Counted from the stretch's first letter, positions 42,384 through 51,394 are shown. The stretch is 64,000 bases of DNA from JAPUEK01 sp963815355 (GCA_963815355.1 CAWFGJ010000006.1:186001-250000), one strand, 5' to 3'. Program-made: numbers and translations. Notes: a model not told the origin generated them from the letters alone.

Positions 42384-42690
42384 AAACGCCTACTGCGGGA
42401 TGCATTGATTCTCTGCTCTGGCTGCAATGATAACGGACACGGGGCAAGAGGGAAGCTGTCCACCGCTTCTGTGGATAACTCTGCGGAAAAGATTTCAGAT
42501 CAGCGGAATTTCCCTTGTTTTTGGCCCCATTCCTTGATCTGCCTATTTTTTAGGCAACACTGCAACCCATTGATAATAAACGAAAGAAAATTGATCACTT
42601 GGCAAATCCCTGAAATATCAAGGAGTTCATGACATTTACGTGACTGAATTTACCAAAGTGGACAACTTCCGGCACCTCCCTTTCGGCAGG
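42384..42690. other. AT-rich intergenic region uvrC / SDR gene
   Basis: 307 bp, visibly richer in A/T than its neighbours, between the uvrC start and the SDR gene end, holding the uvrC promoter. Contents: palindrome TGCCTA-ttttt-TAGGCA at 42540-42556, and on the plus strand AAGGAG followed by a 4-codon frame ATG ACA TTT ACG TGA (42628-42642), perhaps the decayed start of a lost gene. No intact gene seen. Confidence 0.55.
42540..42556. promoter_or_regulatory. Palindrome TGCCTA-N5-TAGGCA
   Basis: Perfect 6-bp inverted repeat with 5-nt T spacer. A closely similar sequence, TGCCTA-tcgtt-TAGCGT, occurs before fdsG at 45448-45464, so both may be bound by the same regulator. Confidence 0.4.
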
Positions 42691-43467
42691 TCATTCAACC
42701 CCCAGCACATCGGGCGTTTGCCAAGCCAGATGCTGGCCTCCGTCGACGGCAATCATCTGGCCCGTCACGCCGGGGCTATCGAGGAAAAAGCCCAGTGCCG
42801 CCGTGATATCTTGCGGGTTCGCGCCGCGCCGCAGAATGGTCGCGGCACGCTGCCGGGCAAAGTGGCTGTCGCTTTGCCGCGCGCCCTTCAAGGTCGGGCC
42901 GGGGCCGATGCCGTTTACCCGCACCGCCGGGGCCAGCGCCTGCGCCGCGGTCCGCGTCAGCGCCCAAAGACCCATCTTGGCAAGCGTATAGGTCATGAAC
43001 TCTGGCGTCAGCTTTTCGACCCGTTGGTCGATCATGTTGATGATCAGGCCCTGCGCCACCGGCTCGCCTGCCGCATCCATCTGCGGGGCTGGCACCTGCG
43101 CGGCAAAGCCTTGGGTCAGCACAAACGGCGCTCGCAGGTTCGATTCCATGTGGCGGTCCCAACTGGACCGGGTCGCACTGTGCAGATTGTCATAGTCAAA
43201 GATCGAGGCGTTGTTGATCAGAACCGTCAACGGCCCGCCCAACCCCTGAACCGCTTGCCCGACCAGAGCCGAGGTCTGGCTTTCGATCAGCAGATCGGCT
43301 TCCAATGCCACGGCGCCCCGGCCCAAGGCGCGGACCTCTGCCACAACAGCCTCCGCCTCGTCAGCCGAGCGGGCGTAGTGAATGGCGACGTCATAGCCGC
43401 GCCGCGCAAGATAAAGCGCCATCTCCCGGCCAAGCCGTTTGGCCCCGCCCGTCACCAATGCCCGCAT
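42691..43467 (-). CDS. SDR oxidoreductase, pteridine-reductase/FolM-like
   Basis: 258 residues from the ATG at 43467. TG-GAKRLGREMALYLARRGY at the N-terminus has the TGxxxR(L/I)G variant typical of pteridine reductases and FolM. Other marks: LINNASIFDYDNL (NNAS, about 84), active-site YTLAKMG (YxxxK, about 162), NGIGPGPTLKG (about 183) and GQMIAVDGGQHLAW at the end. Inference: NADPH-dependent dihydropterin or dihydrofolate reductase, or folate-like partner. Preceded by a zinc-ribbon peptide gene (2-bp gap) and an S49 peptidase gene. Confidence 0.82.
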   Translation of the reverse strand: MRALVTGGAKRLGREMALYLARRGYDVAIHYARSADEAEAVVAEVRALGRGAVALEADLLIESQTSALVGQAVQGLGGPLTVLINNASIFDYDNLHSATRSSWDRHMESNLRAPFVLTQGFAAQVPAPQMDAAGEPVAQGLIINMIDQRVEKLTPEFMTYTLAKMGLWALTRTAAQALAPAVRVNGIGPGPTLKGARQSDSHFARQRAATILRRGANPQDITAALGFFLDSPGVTGQMIAVDGGQHLAWQTPDVLGVE

Positions 43468-43469
43468 GC

Positions 43470-43655
43470 TTAGCCCTTTCCGCACTCACAGCGCCCTGAT
43501 CCGATCCTTGGCCGCCCGCAATGTGCACAAAAGCGCGCGCGCTGCCCCGGCAGGTTCTTGCGGATTTCGCGGCTGATCGCGCCGGGAAAAAGGGCTTTGC
43601 CGATCATGCCGATGATCACCATCACCAGAAGGAAAACCAGAACCGCCTTGATCAT
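43470..43655 (-). CDS. Small membrane protein with C-terminal zinc ribbon
   Basis: 61 residues. One N-terminal helix (AVLVFLLVMVIIGMIGKALF) followed by RKNLPGQRARFCAHCGRPRIG and CECGKG: two Cys pairs (CAHC, CEC) forming a zinc knuckle. Overlap-free but tight in a row with the S49 peptidase (3 bp) and SDR (2 bp) genes, suggesting one operon. Function unknown. Confidence 0.75.
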   Translation of the reverse strand: MIKAVLVFLLVMVIIGMIGKALFPGAISREIRKNLPGQRARFCAHCGRPRIGSGRCECGKG

Positions 43656-43658
43656 CGC

Positions 43659-44447
43659 TTACAACCCAAACCGCGCCCAAGCCGCGCGGTCCTCCACACC
43701 CTGCAAGACATCCTCGGTCAGATGTAGACCAAAGCGGGACAAAAGCCCGCGCTTTTGCCCAAAAATCCGCAGCCGCACTTTTTCGCCGTAAAGCGCCTTC
43801 AACTTGGGCACCAAATGCGCCACCCCGTCGGCCAGCCCCATATCCACCGCACCCTGCCCGACCCAGATATCGGCGTTGAACAAATCCCCGTCCGTCAGCC
43901 GTGCCCCGCGCCTTGCTTTGACATGGTCGATGAACGCCTCATGGATCGGCCCCTGCAGGGCCCGCAACCGTTCCACATCCTCGGGCTTTTGCGGCAGGAA
44001 CGGATCGGCAAAGCTTTTCGATTTGCCCGCCGTAACCACGCGCCGCTCCACCCCTTGGCGGGCCATCAGTTCGGGAAAGCCAAAGCTGGCAAAGATCACC
44101 CCGATCGAGCCGACCAGTGAAGAACGATCCACCCAGATCTCATCCGCAGCACAGGCCAACCAATAGCCGCCGCTTGCCGCCACATCCTCTACAAAGGCAT
44201 GGACCTTGATGCCCTTCTCCTCTGCCAGCCGCCGGATACGTGCGGCGATCAGACTGGATTGCACCGCCGAGCCGCCCGGCGAGTTGATCACCAACGCCAC
44301 CGCCGCAGGCTTGCCGCGAAACGCCTTTTCGATCAGCGGCGCAAGCCCCGCATCGCTCAGGCCATTGCGCCCACCACCGATCGTGCCCGAAAGGCGCAAG
44401 ACCGGAACGAAGGGCGATTTCTTCAGAAAGGGAATATTGAATTTCAT
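43659..44447 (-). CDS. S49 family signal-peptide-peptidase-like protease
   Basis: 262 residues from the ATG at 44447 (MKFNIPFLKKSPFVPVLRL); longer frames upstream lie antisense to the LysR gene and are ignored. VALVINSPGGSAVQSSLIA (about 58), the catalytic serine in FVEDVAASGGYWLACAAD (about 92), GSIGVIFASFG, and the general-base lysine in VTAGKSKSFADPFLP (about 145). Compared with E. coli SppA it is a single-repeat SppA36/SohB type without an evident membrane helix. Degrades signal-peptide remnants or membrane peptides. Confidence 0.88.
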   Translation of the reverse strand: MKFNIPFLKKSPFVPVLRLSGTIGGGRNGLSDAGLAPLIEKAFRGKPAAVALVINSPGGSAVQSSLIAARIRRLAEEKGIKVHAFVEDVAASGGYWLACAADEIWVDRSSLVGSIGVIFASFGFPELMARQGVERRVVTAGKSKSFADPFLPQKPEDVERLRALQGPIHEAFIDHVKARRGARLTDGDLFNADIWVGQGAVDMGLADGVAHLVPKLKALYGEKVRLRIFGQKRGLLSRFGLHLTEDVLQGVEDRAAWARFGL

Positions 44448-44507
44448 GTCCAAGAGGTAAGCCCTGCTGGCCTTGCGGACAAGCCCGGAACCAGCCACCC
44501 TGCACAC

Positions 44508-45407
44508 ATGATCGACAAGCTGGAAATGTTCATCGCCCTTGCCAATGAGCGCCACTTTGGCCGCGCGGCCGAGGCATGCCGTGTCGCACAGCCCACACTC
44601 TCTTCGGCCATCCGCCAGCTTGAGGACCAATTGGGCGTGCAACTGGTCTTTCGCGGCTCTCGGTTTCAGGGGCTGACGCCAGAAGGCCAGCGGGTGCTGG
44701 ATTGGGCGCGGCGCATCGTGGGCGACATGCGCGCGCTGAAAGATGAAATGCGGACCGTGCACGCGGGCCTTTCGGGCAATCTGCGCCTTGGCGTGATCCC
44801 GACCGCCCTGCCGATGATCGCGGACCTGACCGGCGCCTTCACCACCCGGCACCCCAATGTCCGCGTGACGATCCTGTCGCGGACGTCAGCGGAAATCCTT
44901 GCCGGGATTGAAAGTCTGGAACTGGATGCGGGCGTCACCTATCTGGACAACGAACCCCTTGGCCGGGTTGCGCGCGTGCCGCTCTATACCGAATTCTACC
45001 GCCTTTTGTGCGCGCCGACCTCTGCCTTTGCCGACCGCGCGCAAGTCAATTGGTCCGAAGTGGCCACCGAAAACCTGTGCCTGCTGACCGCTGACATGCA
45101 GAACCGGCGCATCGTGAACCAACACCTTGCCGAGGCAGGCGCGCGGGCCAGCGCCACGGTGGAATCGAATTCCACGATCGCGCTTGTGGCCCATGTCCGC
45201 ACGGGCCGCTTTGCCTCTGTCGTTCCAATGAAGCTGGCGGAAATGTTCATCGGCCAAGGTCTTTGCGCCATCCCGATTGTTGAGCCAGAGGCCGAGCATC
45301 TGGTCGGCCTTATCGCGCCCCGCCGCGACCCCCAAACCCCCGTCATTTCCGCCCTGATAGAAGAGGCCGCGCGACTGGGGTCGCGACTGGGGTCGCGGCT
45401 GGCTTGA
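44508..45407 (+). CDS. LysR-family regulator of the formate dehydrogenase operon (FdsR-like)
   Basis: 299 residues from ATG 44508 (MIDKLEMFIALANERHFGRA). N-terminal winged helix RAAEACRVAQPTLSSAIRQL then EDQLGVQLVFR (about 19-49) and a periplasmic-binding-like effector domain. It directly precedes fdsGBA with only 88 bp between, same strand. This neighbourhood and orientation fit the formate-responsive LysR regulators of fds operons. Its C-terminus ends RLGSRLGSRLA, encoded by two exact 12-bp repeats (45371-45394). Confidence 0.88.
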   Translation: MIDKLEMFIALANERHFGRAAEACRVAQPTLSSAIRQLEDQLGVQLVFRGSRFQGLTPEGQRVLDWARRIVGDMRALKDEMRTVHAGLSGNLRLGVIPTALPMIADLTGAFTTRHPNVRVTILSRTSAEILAGIESLELDAGVTYLDNEPLGRVARVPLYTEFYRLLCAPTSAFADRAQVNWSEVATENLCLLTADMQNRRIVNQHLAEAGARASATVESNSTIALVAHVRTGRFASVVPMKLAEMFIGQGLCAIPIVEPEAEHLVGLIAPRRDPQTPVISALIEEAARLGSRLGSRLA

Positions 45408-45415
45408 TAGACGCA

Positions 45416-45464
45416 GCCTATCAAACAACGGGAATTCTATATTGATTTGCCTATCGTTTAGCGT
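45416..45464. promoter_or_regulatory. Candidate LysR binding region upstream of fdsG
   Basis: Contains ATCAA-N17-TTGAT (45420-45446), a direct repeat GCCTATC at 45416 and 45449 (33 bp apart, three helical turns), and TGCCTA-tcgtt-TAGCGT (45448-45464). The fdsG ribosome site GGAGG lies downstream. Layout fits a LysR tetramer site over the promoter. Confidence 0.5.
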
Positions 45465-45495
45465 ATGACCAGCCCATCCAGCCGGAGGCCGAACC

Positions 45496-45963
45496 ATGCT
45501 AGATTCTGTAATCACCGCCCAGAGGATTGACGAAATCCTTAATGCTCACAAAGGGATGGAGGGTTCGCTCTTGCCGATCCTGCATGCTGTTCAGGCAGAG
45601 TTTGGCTATGTTCCGCAGGAAAGCCTGCCAATCATTGCCAAATCGCTGAACATCTCGCGGGCCGAAGCGCATGGCGTGATGAGTTTTTACCACGATTTCC
45701 GCGCGAAACCGGCGGGGCGGCACGTGGTCAAACTGTGCCGCGCCGAATCCTGCCAATCCATGGGCGGGGACCGCGTTGCCGCCCATGCGCAGGCCGCCCT
45801 TGGCATCGACTTCCACGAAACCAGCCCTGACGGCCGGGTCACACTGGAACCGGTGTTCTGCCTTGGCCTGTGCGCTTGTGGACCTGCCGCGATTGTGGAC
45901 GGCAAGTTGCACGGCCGCTTGGACGAAGCGAAACTGGACACGATCCTGGGGGCGCTGAAATGA
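45496..45963 (+). CDS. fdsG: NAD-dependent formate dehydrogenase gamma subunit
   Basis: 155 residues, NuoE-like thioredoxin-fold [2Fe-2S] protein. Cysteines in LCRAESCQSMGG (about 80-85) and VFCLGLCACGPAAIVDGK (about 121-130) are the cluster ligands. MEGSLLPILHAVQAEFGYVP near the N-terminus is the family start. Carries electrons between FdsB and the rest of the complex. Overlaps fdsB by ATGA. Confidence 0.95.
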   Translation: MLDSVITAQRIDEILNAHKGMEGSLLPILHAVQAEFGYVPQESLPIIAKSLNISRAEAHGVMSFYHDFRAKPAGRHVVKLCRAESCQSMGGDRVAAHAQAALGIDFHETSPDGRVTLEPVFCLGLCACGPAAIVDGKLHGRLDEAKLDTILGALK

Positions 45964-47486
45964 AGATTTACCTTCCGCTCGACAGCGCCGCTGTTGCCCT
46001 TGGTGCCGATGAAATCGCCGCCGCGATCCAAGCAGAAGCCACCGCGCGAGGGGTCGCACTGACCCTGATCCGCAACGGCTCACGCGGGATGGTGTGGCTG
46101 GAACCGCTGGCCGAGGTGGAAACCCCCGCCGGGCGTGTGGCTTTCGGGCCGATGACCCTGGCCGATGTGCCGACCCTCTTTGGCGACCTTGCGGCCCACC
46201 CCAAAGCGCTTGGCCTAACTGAAGCCCTGCCGTGGATGGCGGCACAGACCCGCCTGACCTTTGCCCGCGTGGGCGTCATTGATCCGCTGAGCCTTGACGA
46301 TTACCGCGCACATGGCGGCTATGCAGGGCTGACCCGCGCGCTGACCATGGATGCCGCCACGATGGTGGCCGAGGTCACCGAGTCTGGCTTGCGGGGCCGG
46401 GGTGGCGCAGGCTTCCCCACCGGGATCAAATGGAAAACCGTGTCCGAGGCGAAAGCCGACCGCAAATACATCGTCTGCAACGCTGACGAAGGCGATAGCG
46501 CGACCTTTGCCGACCGCATGCTGATGGAGGGCGACCCCTTCACCCTGATCGAAGGCATGACGATTGCCGGCCTTGCCTGCGGGGCGACCAAGGGGTTTGT
46601 GTATATTCGTTCAGAATATCCGATTTCGATTGAGGTGATGGACAAAGCCGTGGTCATCGCCCGGGCGGCGGGCTTGCTTGGCCCGTCGGTCATGGGCTCG
46701 GGCCAAGCGTTCGAGATTGAAGTGCGCGTCGGCGCAGGCGCCTATGTCTGCGGCGAAGAAACCAGCTTGCTCAACAGCCTCGAAGGCAAACGTGGTGTGG
46801 TCCGCGCCAAACCGCCCTTGCCCGCGCTGGAAGGCTTCCTTGGCAAACCGACCGCAGTCAACAACGCCATCTCGCTGGCCACCATTCCGGTGATCTTCGA
46901 GAAAGGCGCCGCGTTTTACAAAGCGTTCGGGCTGGGCCGGTCCCGCGGAACCATCCCGCTGCAAATCGCCGGAAACGTGAAACAGGGCGGTCTTTATGAG
47001 ATCGCGTTCGGCATCTCGCTTGGCGATATCGTCGACAAGGTCGCAGGCGGCACCGCCACGGGCCGCCCGGTCAAAGCCGTGCAGGTCGGCGGCCCGCTGG
47101 GTGCCTATTTTCCGCGAGCGCTGTTCGACACGCCCTTTGGCTACGAAGAATTCGCCGGCAAAGAGGGCCTGATCGGCCATGCCGGGCTTACGGTATTTGA
47201 CGACACCGCCGACATGTTGAAACAGGCCCGCTTTGCGATGGAATTCTGCGCCATTAAATCCTGTGGCAAATGCACCCCGTGCCGCATTGGCGCGGTGCGC
47301 GGCGTGGAAACCGTTGACCGGATTGCCCGCGGCGATGCGGCGGCGATCCCGTTGCTGACTGACCTCTGCGCGACCATGAAAGCCGGATCTCTTTGTGCCT
47401 TGGGCGGGTTCACCCCCTACCCGGTGCTCTCCGCGCTCAGCCATTTTCCTGACGACTTTAACGCCATGAAGGAAGCCGCCGAATGA
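45960..47486 (+). CDS. fdsB: NAD-dependent formate dehydrogenase beta subunit (NuoF-like)
   Basis: 508 residues. An N-terminal NuoE-like/thioredoxin remnant (1-95), then the FMN/NADH domain with GLRGRGGAGFPTGIKWKTV (about 142), YIVCNADEGDSATFADR (about 165), ICGEETSLLNSLEGK-like VCGEETSLLNSLEGKRG (about 262), and the [4Fe-4S] site ESCGKCTPCRIGA-like KSCGKCTPCRIGAVRGVE (about 435). Reduces NAD+ with electrons from formate. Overlaps fdsG and fdsA by 4 nt each, so tightly coupled. Confidence 0.96.
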   Translation: MKIYLPLDSAAVALGADEIAAAIQAEATARGVALTLIRNGSRGMVWLEPLAEVETPAGRVAFGPMTLADVPTLFGDLAAHPKALGLTEALPWMAAQTRLTFARVGVIDPLSLDDYRAHGGYAGLTRALTMDAATMVAEVTESGLRGRGGAGFPTGIKWKTVSEAKADRKYIVCNADEGDSATFADRMLMEGDPFTLIEGMTIAGLACGATKGFVYIRSEYPISIEVMDKAVVIARAAGLLGPSVMGSGQAFEIEVRVGAGAYVCGEETSLLNSLEGKRGVVRAKPPLPALEGFLGKPTAVNNAISLATIPVIFEKGAAFYKAFGLGRSRGTIPLQIAGNVKQGGLYEIAFGISLGDIVDKVAGGTATGRPVKAVQVGGPLGAYFPRALFDTPFGYEEFAGKEGLIGHAGLTVFDDTADMLKQARFAMEFCAIKSCGKCTPCRIGAVRGVETVDRIARGDAAAIPLLTDLCATMKAGSLCALGGFTPYPVLSALSHFPDDFNAMKEAAE

Positions 47487-50359
47487 AAGACTTCATCATT
47501 CCCGATCGCGATTTTGGCACCCCGGCTGCGAAAAGCAAAAAGATGGTCACGCTGACCATCGACGGCTTTGATGTGACCGTTCCGGAAGGCACGTCGATCA
47601 TGCGCGCCGCCGCCGAAGCGGGCATTCAGGTGCCCAAGCTGTGCGCGACCGACAGCGTCGACGCGTTCGGCTCTTGCCGCCTGTGCCTGGTCGAGATTGA
47701 AGGCCGCAACGGCACTCCCGCGTCCTGCACCACCCCGGTCGCCCCCGGGCTGAAGGTGCAGACGCAGAACGCAAGGCTGAAGCAATTGCGCCGCGGCGTG
47801 ATGGAGCTTTACATCTCTGACCACCCGCTGGATTGCCTGACGTGCTCGGCCAACGGCGATTGTGAATTGCAGGACATGGCGGGTGCCGTCGGCCTGCGCG
47901 ATGTCCGCTATGAGGCGATCGACACCCACTTCAAGGTCAAGGATCACTCGGGTATCGCCAACCCGAATTACATCCCCAAAGACGACAGCAACCCCTATTT
48001 CACCTATGACCCGCAGAAGTGCATCGTCTGCTCGCGCTGCGTGCGGGCCTGCGAAGAGGTTCAAGGCACCTTCGCGCTGACAATCGAAGGCCGTGGCTTT
48101 GACAGCCGCGTGTCGGCGGGCATGTCGGGCGATGATTTCCTGTCTTCGGATTGCGTGTCCTGTGGCGCCTGCGTGGCCGCCTGCCCGACTGCAACACTGC
48201 AGGAAAAATCCATAGTGGAAATCGGCACGCCGTCGCATGCCGTGATCACGACCTGTGCCTATTGCGGCGTCGGCTGCTCTTTCAAGGCGGAAATGCGCGG
48301 CGATGAACTGGTCCGCATGGTCCCTTACAAGCACGGCAAAGCGAACCGCGGCCATTCCTGCGTCAAGGGGCGCTTTGCCTACGGCTACGCCAGCCACAAA
48401 GACCGCATCCTGAACCCGATGATCCGCGACAGCATCAACGACCCGTGGCAAGAAGTCAGCTGGGACGAAGCCATGGATTTCACGGCAAAGCGGATGCAGG
48501 GCATCATCGAAAAGCATGGCCGCCATTCGGTGGGTGTGATCACCTCATCGCGCTGCACCAATGAAGAAGCCTATCTGGTGCAAAAGCTGACCCGCGCGGT
48601 GTTCATGAACAACAACACCGACACCTGCGCGCGGGTTTGCCATTCGCCCACCGGCTACGGGCTTGGCCAGACCTACGGCACCTCTGCTGGAACGCAAGAC
48701 TTTGATTCCGTAGAAGAAACGGATGTTGTGATCGTCATCGGCGCCAACCCGACCGATGGCCACCCGGTCTTTGCCAGCCGCCTGAAAAAGCGCCTGCGCA
48801 AAGGGGCAAAGCTGATCGTCATTGATCCGCGCCGCACCGACATCGTTGAAAGCCCCCACATCAAGGCCCAGCACCATCTGGCGCTGACCCCCGGCACCAA
48901 CGTGGCCATCGTCACCGCCTTGGCGCATGTGATCGTCACCGAGGGCCTGTTCAACGAAACCTTCATCCGTGAGCGCTGCGATTGGGACGAATTCAGCGAC
49001 TACGCCGAATTCGTCAGCCAGCCACAAAACTCGCCGGAATCGGTCGCTCTTCTGACCGGGGTAAAGGCAGAAGACGTGCGCGCTGCTGCCCGCCTGTATG
49101 CACTCGGCGGCAACGGCTCGATCTACTACGGGCTGGGCGTAACCGAGCACAGCCAAGGCTCGACCACCGTGATCGGTATTGCGAACCTTGCCATGTTGAC
49201 CGGCAACATCGGTCGCCCCGGCGTTGGCGTGAACCCGCTGCGCGGTCAAAACAACGTGCAGGGCTCTTGCGACATGGGTTCATTCCCGCACGAATTGCCC
49301 GGCTATCGCCATGTGAAAACCGACGCCGTGCGCGAAGTCTTTGAATCCGTCTGGGGCGTGAAGATCGACAACGAACCGGGCCTGCGCATCCCCAACATGC
49401 TGGACGCCGCAGTTGAGGGCACCTTCAAAGGCCTTTATTGCCAAGGCGAAGACATCCTGCAATCCGACCCCGACACCAAGCACGTTGCAGCCGGGCTTGC
49501 CGCGATGGACTGTGTGATCGTTCACGACCTTTTCCTGAACGAGACCGCAAACTACGCCCATGTCTTCCTGCCCGGCTCAACCTTCCTTGAAAAGGATGGC
49601 ACCTTCACCAACGCGGAGCGGCGCATCAACCGCGTCCGCAAAGTGATGGCACCGCGCAACGGCTATGCGGATTGGGAAGTCACCCAGTTGCTTGCCAATG
49701 CCATGGGCGCGGGGTGGACCTATACCCACCCGTCGCAGATCATGGATGAAATCGCCCTGCTGACCCCGTCTTTCACCGGGGTGAACTATGCGCTGCTCGA
49801 GGAAAAAGGCTCCGTCCAGTGGCCCTGCAACGAGAAAAACCCGGAAGGCACGCCGCTGATGCACGTCGACGGTTTTGTGCGTGGCAAGGGTAAGTTCATC
49901 AACACCGAATACGTCGCGACCGACGAAAAGACCGGCCCGCGCTTCCCTCTGTTGCTGACCACCGGGCGTATCTTGTCGCAATACAACGTCGGCGCGCAGA
50001 CCCGCCGCACGGAAAACGTTGTCTGGCATGATCAGGACGTGTTGGAAATCCACCCCCATGACGCGGAAACCCGCGGCGTGAAGGATGGCGATTTCGTCCG
50101 CCTTGCAAGCCGCTCTGGCGACACGACGCTTCGGGCGCAGCTGTCGGACCGTGTCAATCCGGGCGTGGTCTACACCACCTTCCACCACCCCGACACGCAG
50201 GCCAACGTCATCACGACCGACTTTTCCGATTGGGCGACCAACTGCCCGGAATACAAGGTCACGGCGGTGCAAGTTTCGCCTTCAAACGGGCCAAGCGAGT
50301 GGCAAGAGGACTATACCGCCCAAGCCACCCGTTCCCGCCGGATCGCCGCGGCAGAGTGA
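47483..50359 (+). CDS. fdsA: NAD-dependent formate dehydrogenase alpha subunit (Mo-bis-MGD)
   Basis: 958 residues. N-terminal [2Fe-2S] ferredoxin domain (DAFGSCRLCLVEIEG about 60-74, CTTPV), a His-Cys [4Fe-4S] region (HPLDCLTCSANGDCELQ, about 114), two ferredoxin-type [4Fe-4S] sites (CIVCSRCVRACEEVQG, about 180; CVSCGACVAACP, about 224), a further cluster site TCAYCGVGCSFK (about 258), then the molybdopterin domain. The Mo ligand is Cys386 followed by His387 in ARVCHSPTGYG, the same positions as in Rhodobacter capsulatus FdsA. Oxygen-tolerant Cys enzyme, not selenocysteine. Oxidises formate to CO2. Confidence 0.97.
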   Translation: MKDFIIPDRDFGTPAAKSKKMVTLTIDGFDVTVPEGTSIMRAAAEAGIQVPKLCATDSVDAFGSCRLCLVEIEGRNGTPASCTTPVAPGLKVQTQNARLKQLRRGVMELYISDHPLDCLTCSANGDCELQDMAGAVGLRDVRYEAIDTHFKVKDHSGIANPNYIPKDDSNPYFTYDPQKCIVCSRCVRACEEVQGTFALTIEGRGFDSRVSAGMSGDDFLSSDCVSCGACVAACPTATLQEKSIVEIGTPSHAVITTCAYCGVGCSFKAEMRGDELVRMVPYKHGKANRGHSCVKGRFAYGYASHKDRILNPMIRDSINDPWQEVSWDEAMDFTAKRMQGIIEKHGRHSVGVITSSRCTNEEAYLVQKLTRAVFMNNNTDTCARVCHSPTGYGLGQTYGTSAGTQDFDSVEETDVVIVIGANPTDGHPVFASRLKKRLRKGAKLIVIDPRRTDIVESPHIKAQHHLALTPGTNVAIVTALAHVIVTEGLFNETFIRERCDWDEFSDYAEFVSQPQNSPESVALLTGVKAEDVRAAARLYALGGNGSIYYGLGVTEHSQGSTTVIGIANLAMLTGNIGRPGVGVNPLRGQNNVQGSCDMGSFPHELPGYRHVKTDAVREVFESVWGVKIDNEPGLRIPNMLDAAVEGTFKGLYCQGEDILQSDPDTKHVAAGLAAMDCVIVHDLFLNETANYAHVFLPGSTFLEKDGTFTNAERRINRVRKVMAPRNGYADWEVTQLLANAMGAGWTYTHPSQIMDEIALLTPSFTGVNYALLEEKGSVQWPCNEKNPEGTPLMHVDGFVRGKGKFINTEYVATDEKTGPRFPLLLTTGRILSQYNVGAQTRRTENVVWHDQDVLEIHPHDAETRGVKDGDFVRLASRSGDTTLRAQLSDRVNPGVVYTTFHHPDTQANVITTDFSDWATNCPEYKVTAVQVSPSNGPSEWQEDYTAQATRSRRIAAAE

Positions 50360-51168
50360 TGGAGACGCTCCGGCCCCTTCCGCGCCTTGCCTTCGGGCAG
50401 GATCGCGCAACCTCTGGCAGCCGCGCGCTGCCAGATGAAGTGGCGGTGGCGATCACCTATAACGGCTCAACCCAAGCGGTGATGATGGCGACTCCCGCCG
50501 ACCTCATCGACTTTGCCTACGGGTTTTCGATGACCGAAGCAATCGCCACCCCGTCCGAGATTGCCTCGGTCGAGGTGGTCGAAACACCCCGCGGCATCGA
50601 CTTGCAACTCTGGCTGCAGCCAGAGGCAGAGTCGCGCCAAACCTCGCGCCGCCGCAGTATGGCGGGGCCCGTGGGTTGCGGGCTGTGCGGCATAAACTCG
50701 TTGGATGAAGCGCTGCGCGAGGCCCGCCCGGTCCCCGCTACTGATTTCCGCATGTCGCCCGCGCAGATCATGGCGGCGGTCGCCTCCCTCACCGATCACC
50801 AGCCGCTGCATGATCAGACCCGCTCCGCCCATGCCGCCGCCTTTTGGGCACCCGGCCCGGGCATTGTGGCCGCGCGTGAAGATGTCGGTCGGCACAATGC
50901 GGTGGATAAATTGGTGGGCGCCCTGATTCGCCAAGCCCACCCCGAAGGCGCGTTGATCCTGACCTCTCGCGTCTCGATCGACCTCGTGCAAAAGGCCTGC
51001 GCGCTTGGGGTGCCAATCCTGATCGCGGTTTCTGCCCCAACGGCCGCTGCCGTCGCCATGGCAGACACTGCTGGCCTTACCCTTGTTGCCCTCGCCCGGC
51101 CTGACCGGTTTGAGGTTTTCACCCACCCTGCCCGTATCGCGCCAGAGGAGGCCGCTAATGTCGCATGA
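50359..51168 (+). CDS. fdhD: Formate dehydrogenase sulfurtransferase/chaperone FdhD (FdsC)
   Basis: 269 residues. Start ATG overlaps the fdsA stop (TGATG). Motifs: ALPDEVAVAITYNGSTQAVMMAT, DLIDFAYGFSMTEAI (about 53), the conserved cysteines GCGLCGINSL (about 107), AAREDVGRHNAVDKLVG (about 170-186) and LILTSRVSIDLVQKA. FdhD binds the bis-MGD cofactor and passes sulfur from IscS to the molybdenum site before insertion into FdsA. In fds operons this gene is fdsC. Confidence 0.95.
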   Translation: METLRPLPRLAFGQDRATSGSRALPDEVAVAITYNGSTQAVMMATPADLIDFAYGFSMTEAIATPSEIASVEVVETPRGIDLQLWLQPEAESRQTSRRRSMAGPVGCGLCGINSLDEALREARPVPATDFRMSPAQIMAAVASLTDHQPLHDQTRSAHAAAFWAPGPGIVAAREDVGRHNAVDKLVGALIRQAHPEGALILTSRVSIDLVQKACALGVPILIAVSAPTAAAVAMADTAGLTLVALARPDRFEVFTHPARIAPEEAANVA

Positions 51169-51394
51169 CACCCCCCATGCCAAGCTGATCTACATGGCCA
51201 ACCAAATTGCCAAGTTCATGGAATCCAAACCCCACGCCGAAGGCTTGGCCGGGCTCGCGTCCCATATCAATGATTTCTGGGAACCCCGTATGCGCCGCCA
51301 CCTGTTTGAGGTGCTGGATCAAGGCGGCCAAGGCTTGCGCCCCTTGGTGGTAGAAGCCGCCGCCACGATCCGTCGCCCCGCCGAGGTCGTCTAA
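51158..51394 (+). CDS. fdsD: Formate dehydrogenase delta subunit
   Basis: 78 residues from ATG 51158, overlapping the fdhD 3' end by 11 bp. MANQIAKFMESKPHAEGLAG and HINDFWEPRMRRHLFEVLDQ are the FdsD family core. A small protein needed for stable assembly of the FdsABG complex. The last gene of fdsGBA-fdhD-fdsD; its stop overlaps the convergent PPTase gene by 4 bp, marking a head-on operon border. Confidence 0.93.
   Translation: MSHDTPHAKLIYMANQIAKFMESKPHAEGLAGLASHINDFWEPRMRRHLFEVLDQGGQGLRPLVVEAAATIRRPAEVV

Noticed and set aside
44199..44507. In-frame upstream extension of the LysR gene
   Set aside because: Antisense to the S49 peptidase gene; the LysR helix-turn-helix starts directly after the ATG at 44508.
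48600..48660. Selenocysteine TGA in the formate dehydrogenase alpha gene
   Set aside because: The active-site codon is TGC (Cys386) and the frame is open; no SECIS needed.
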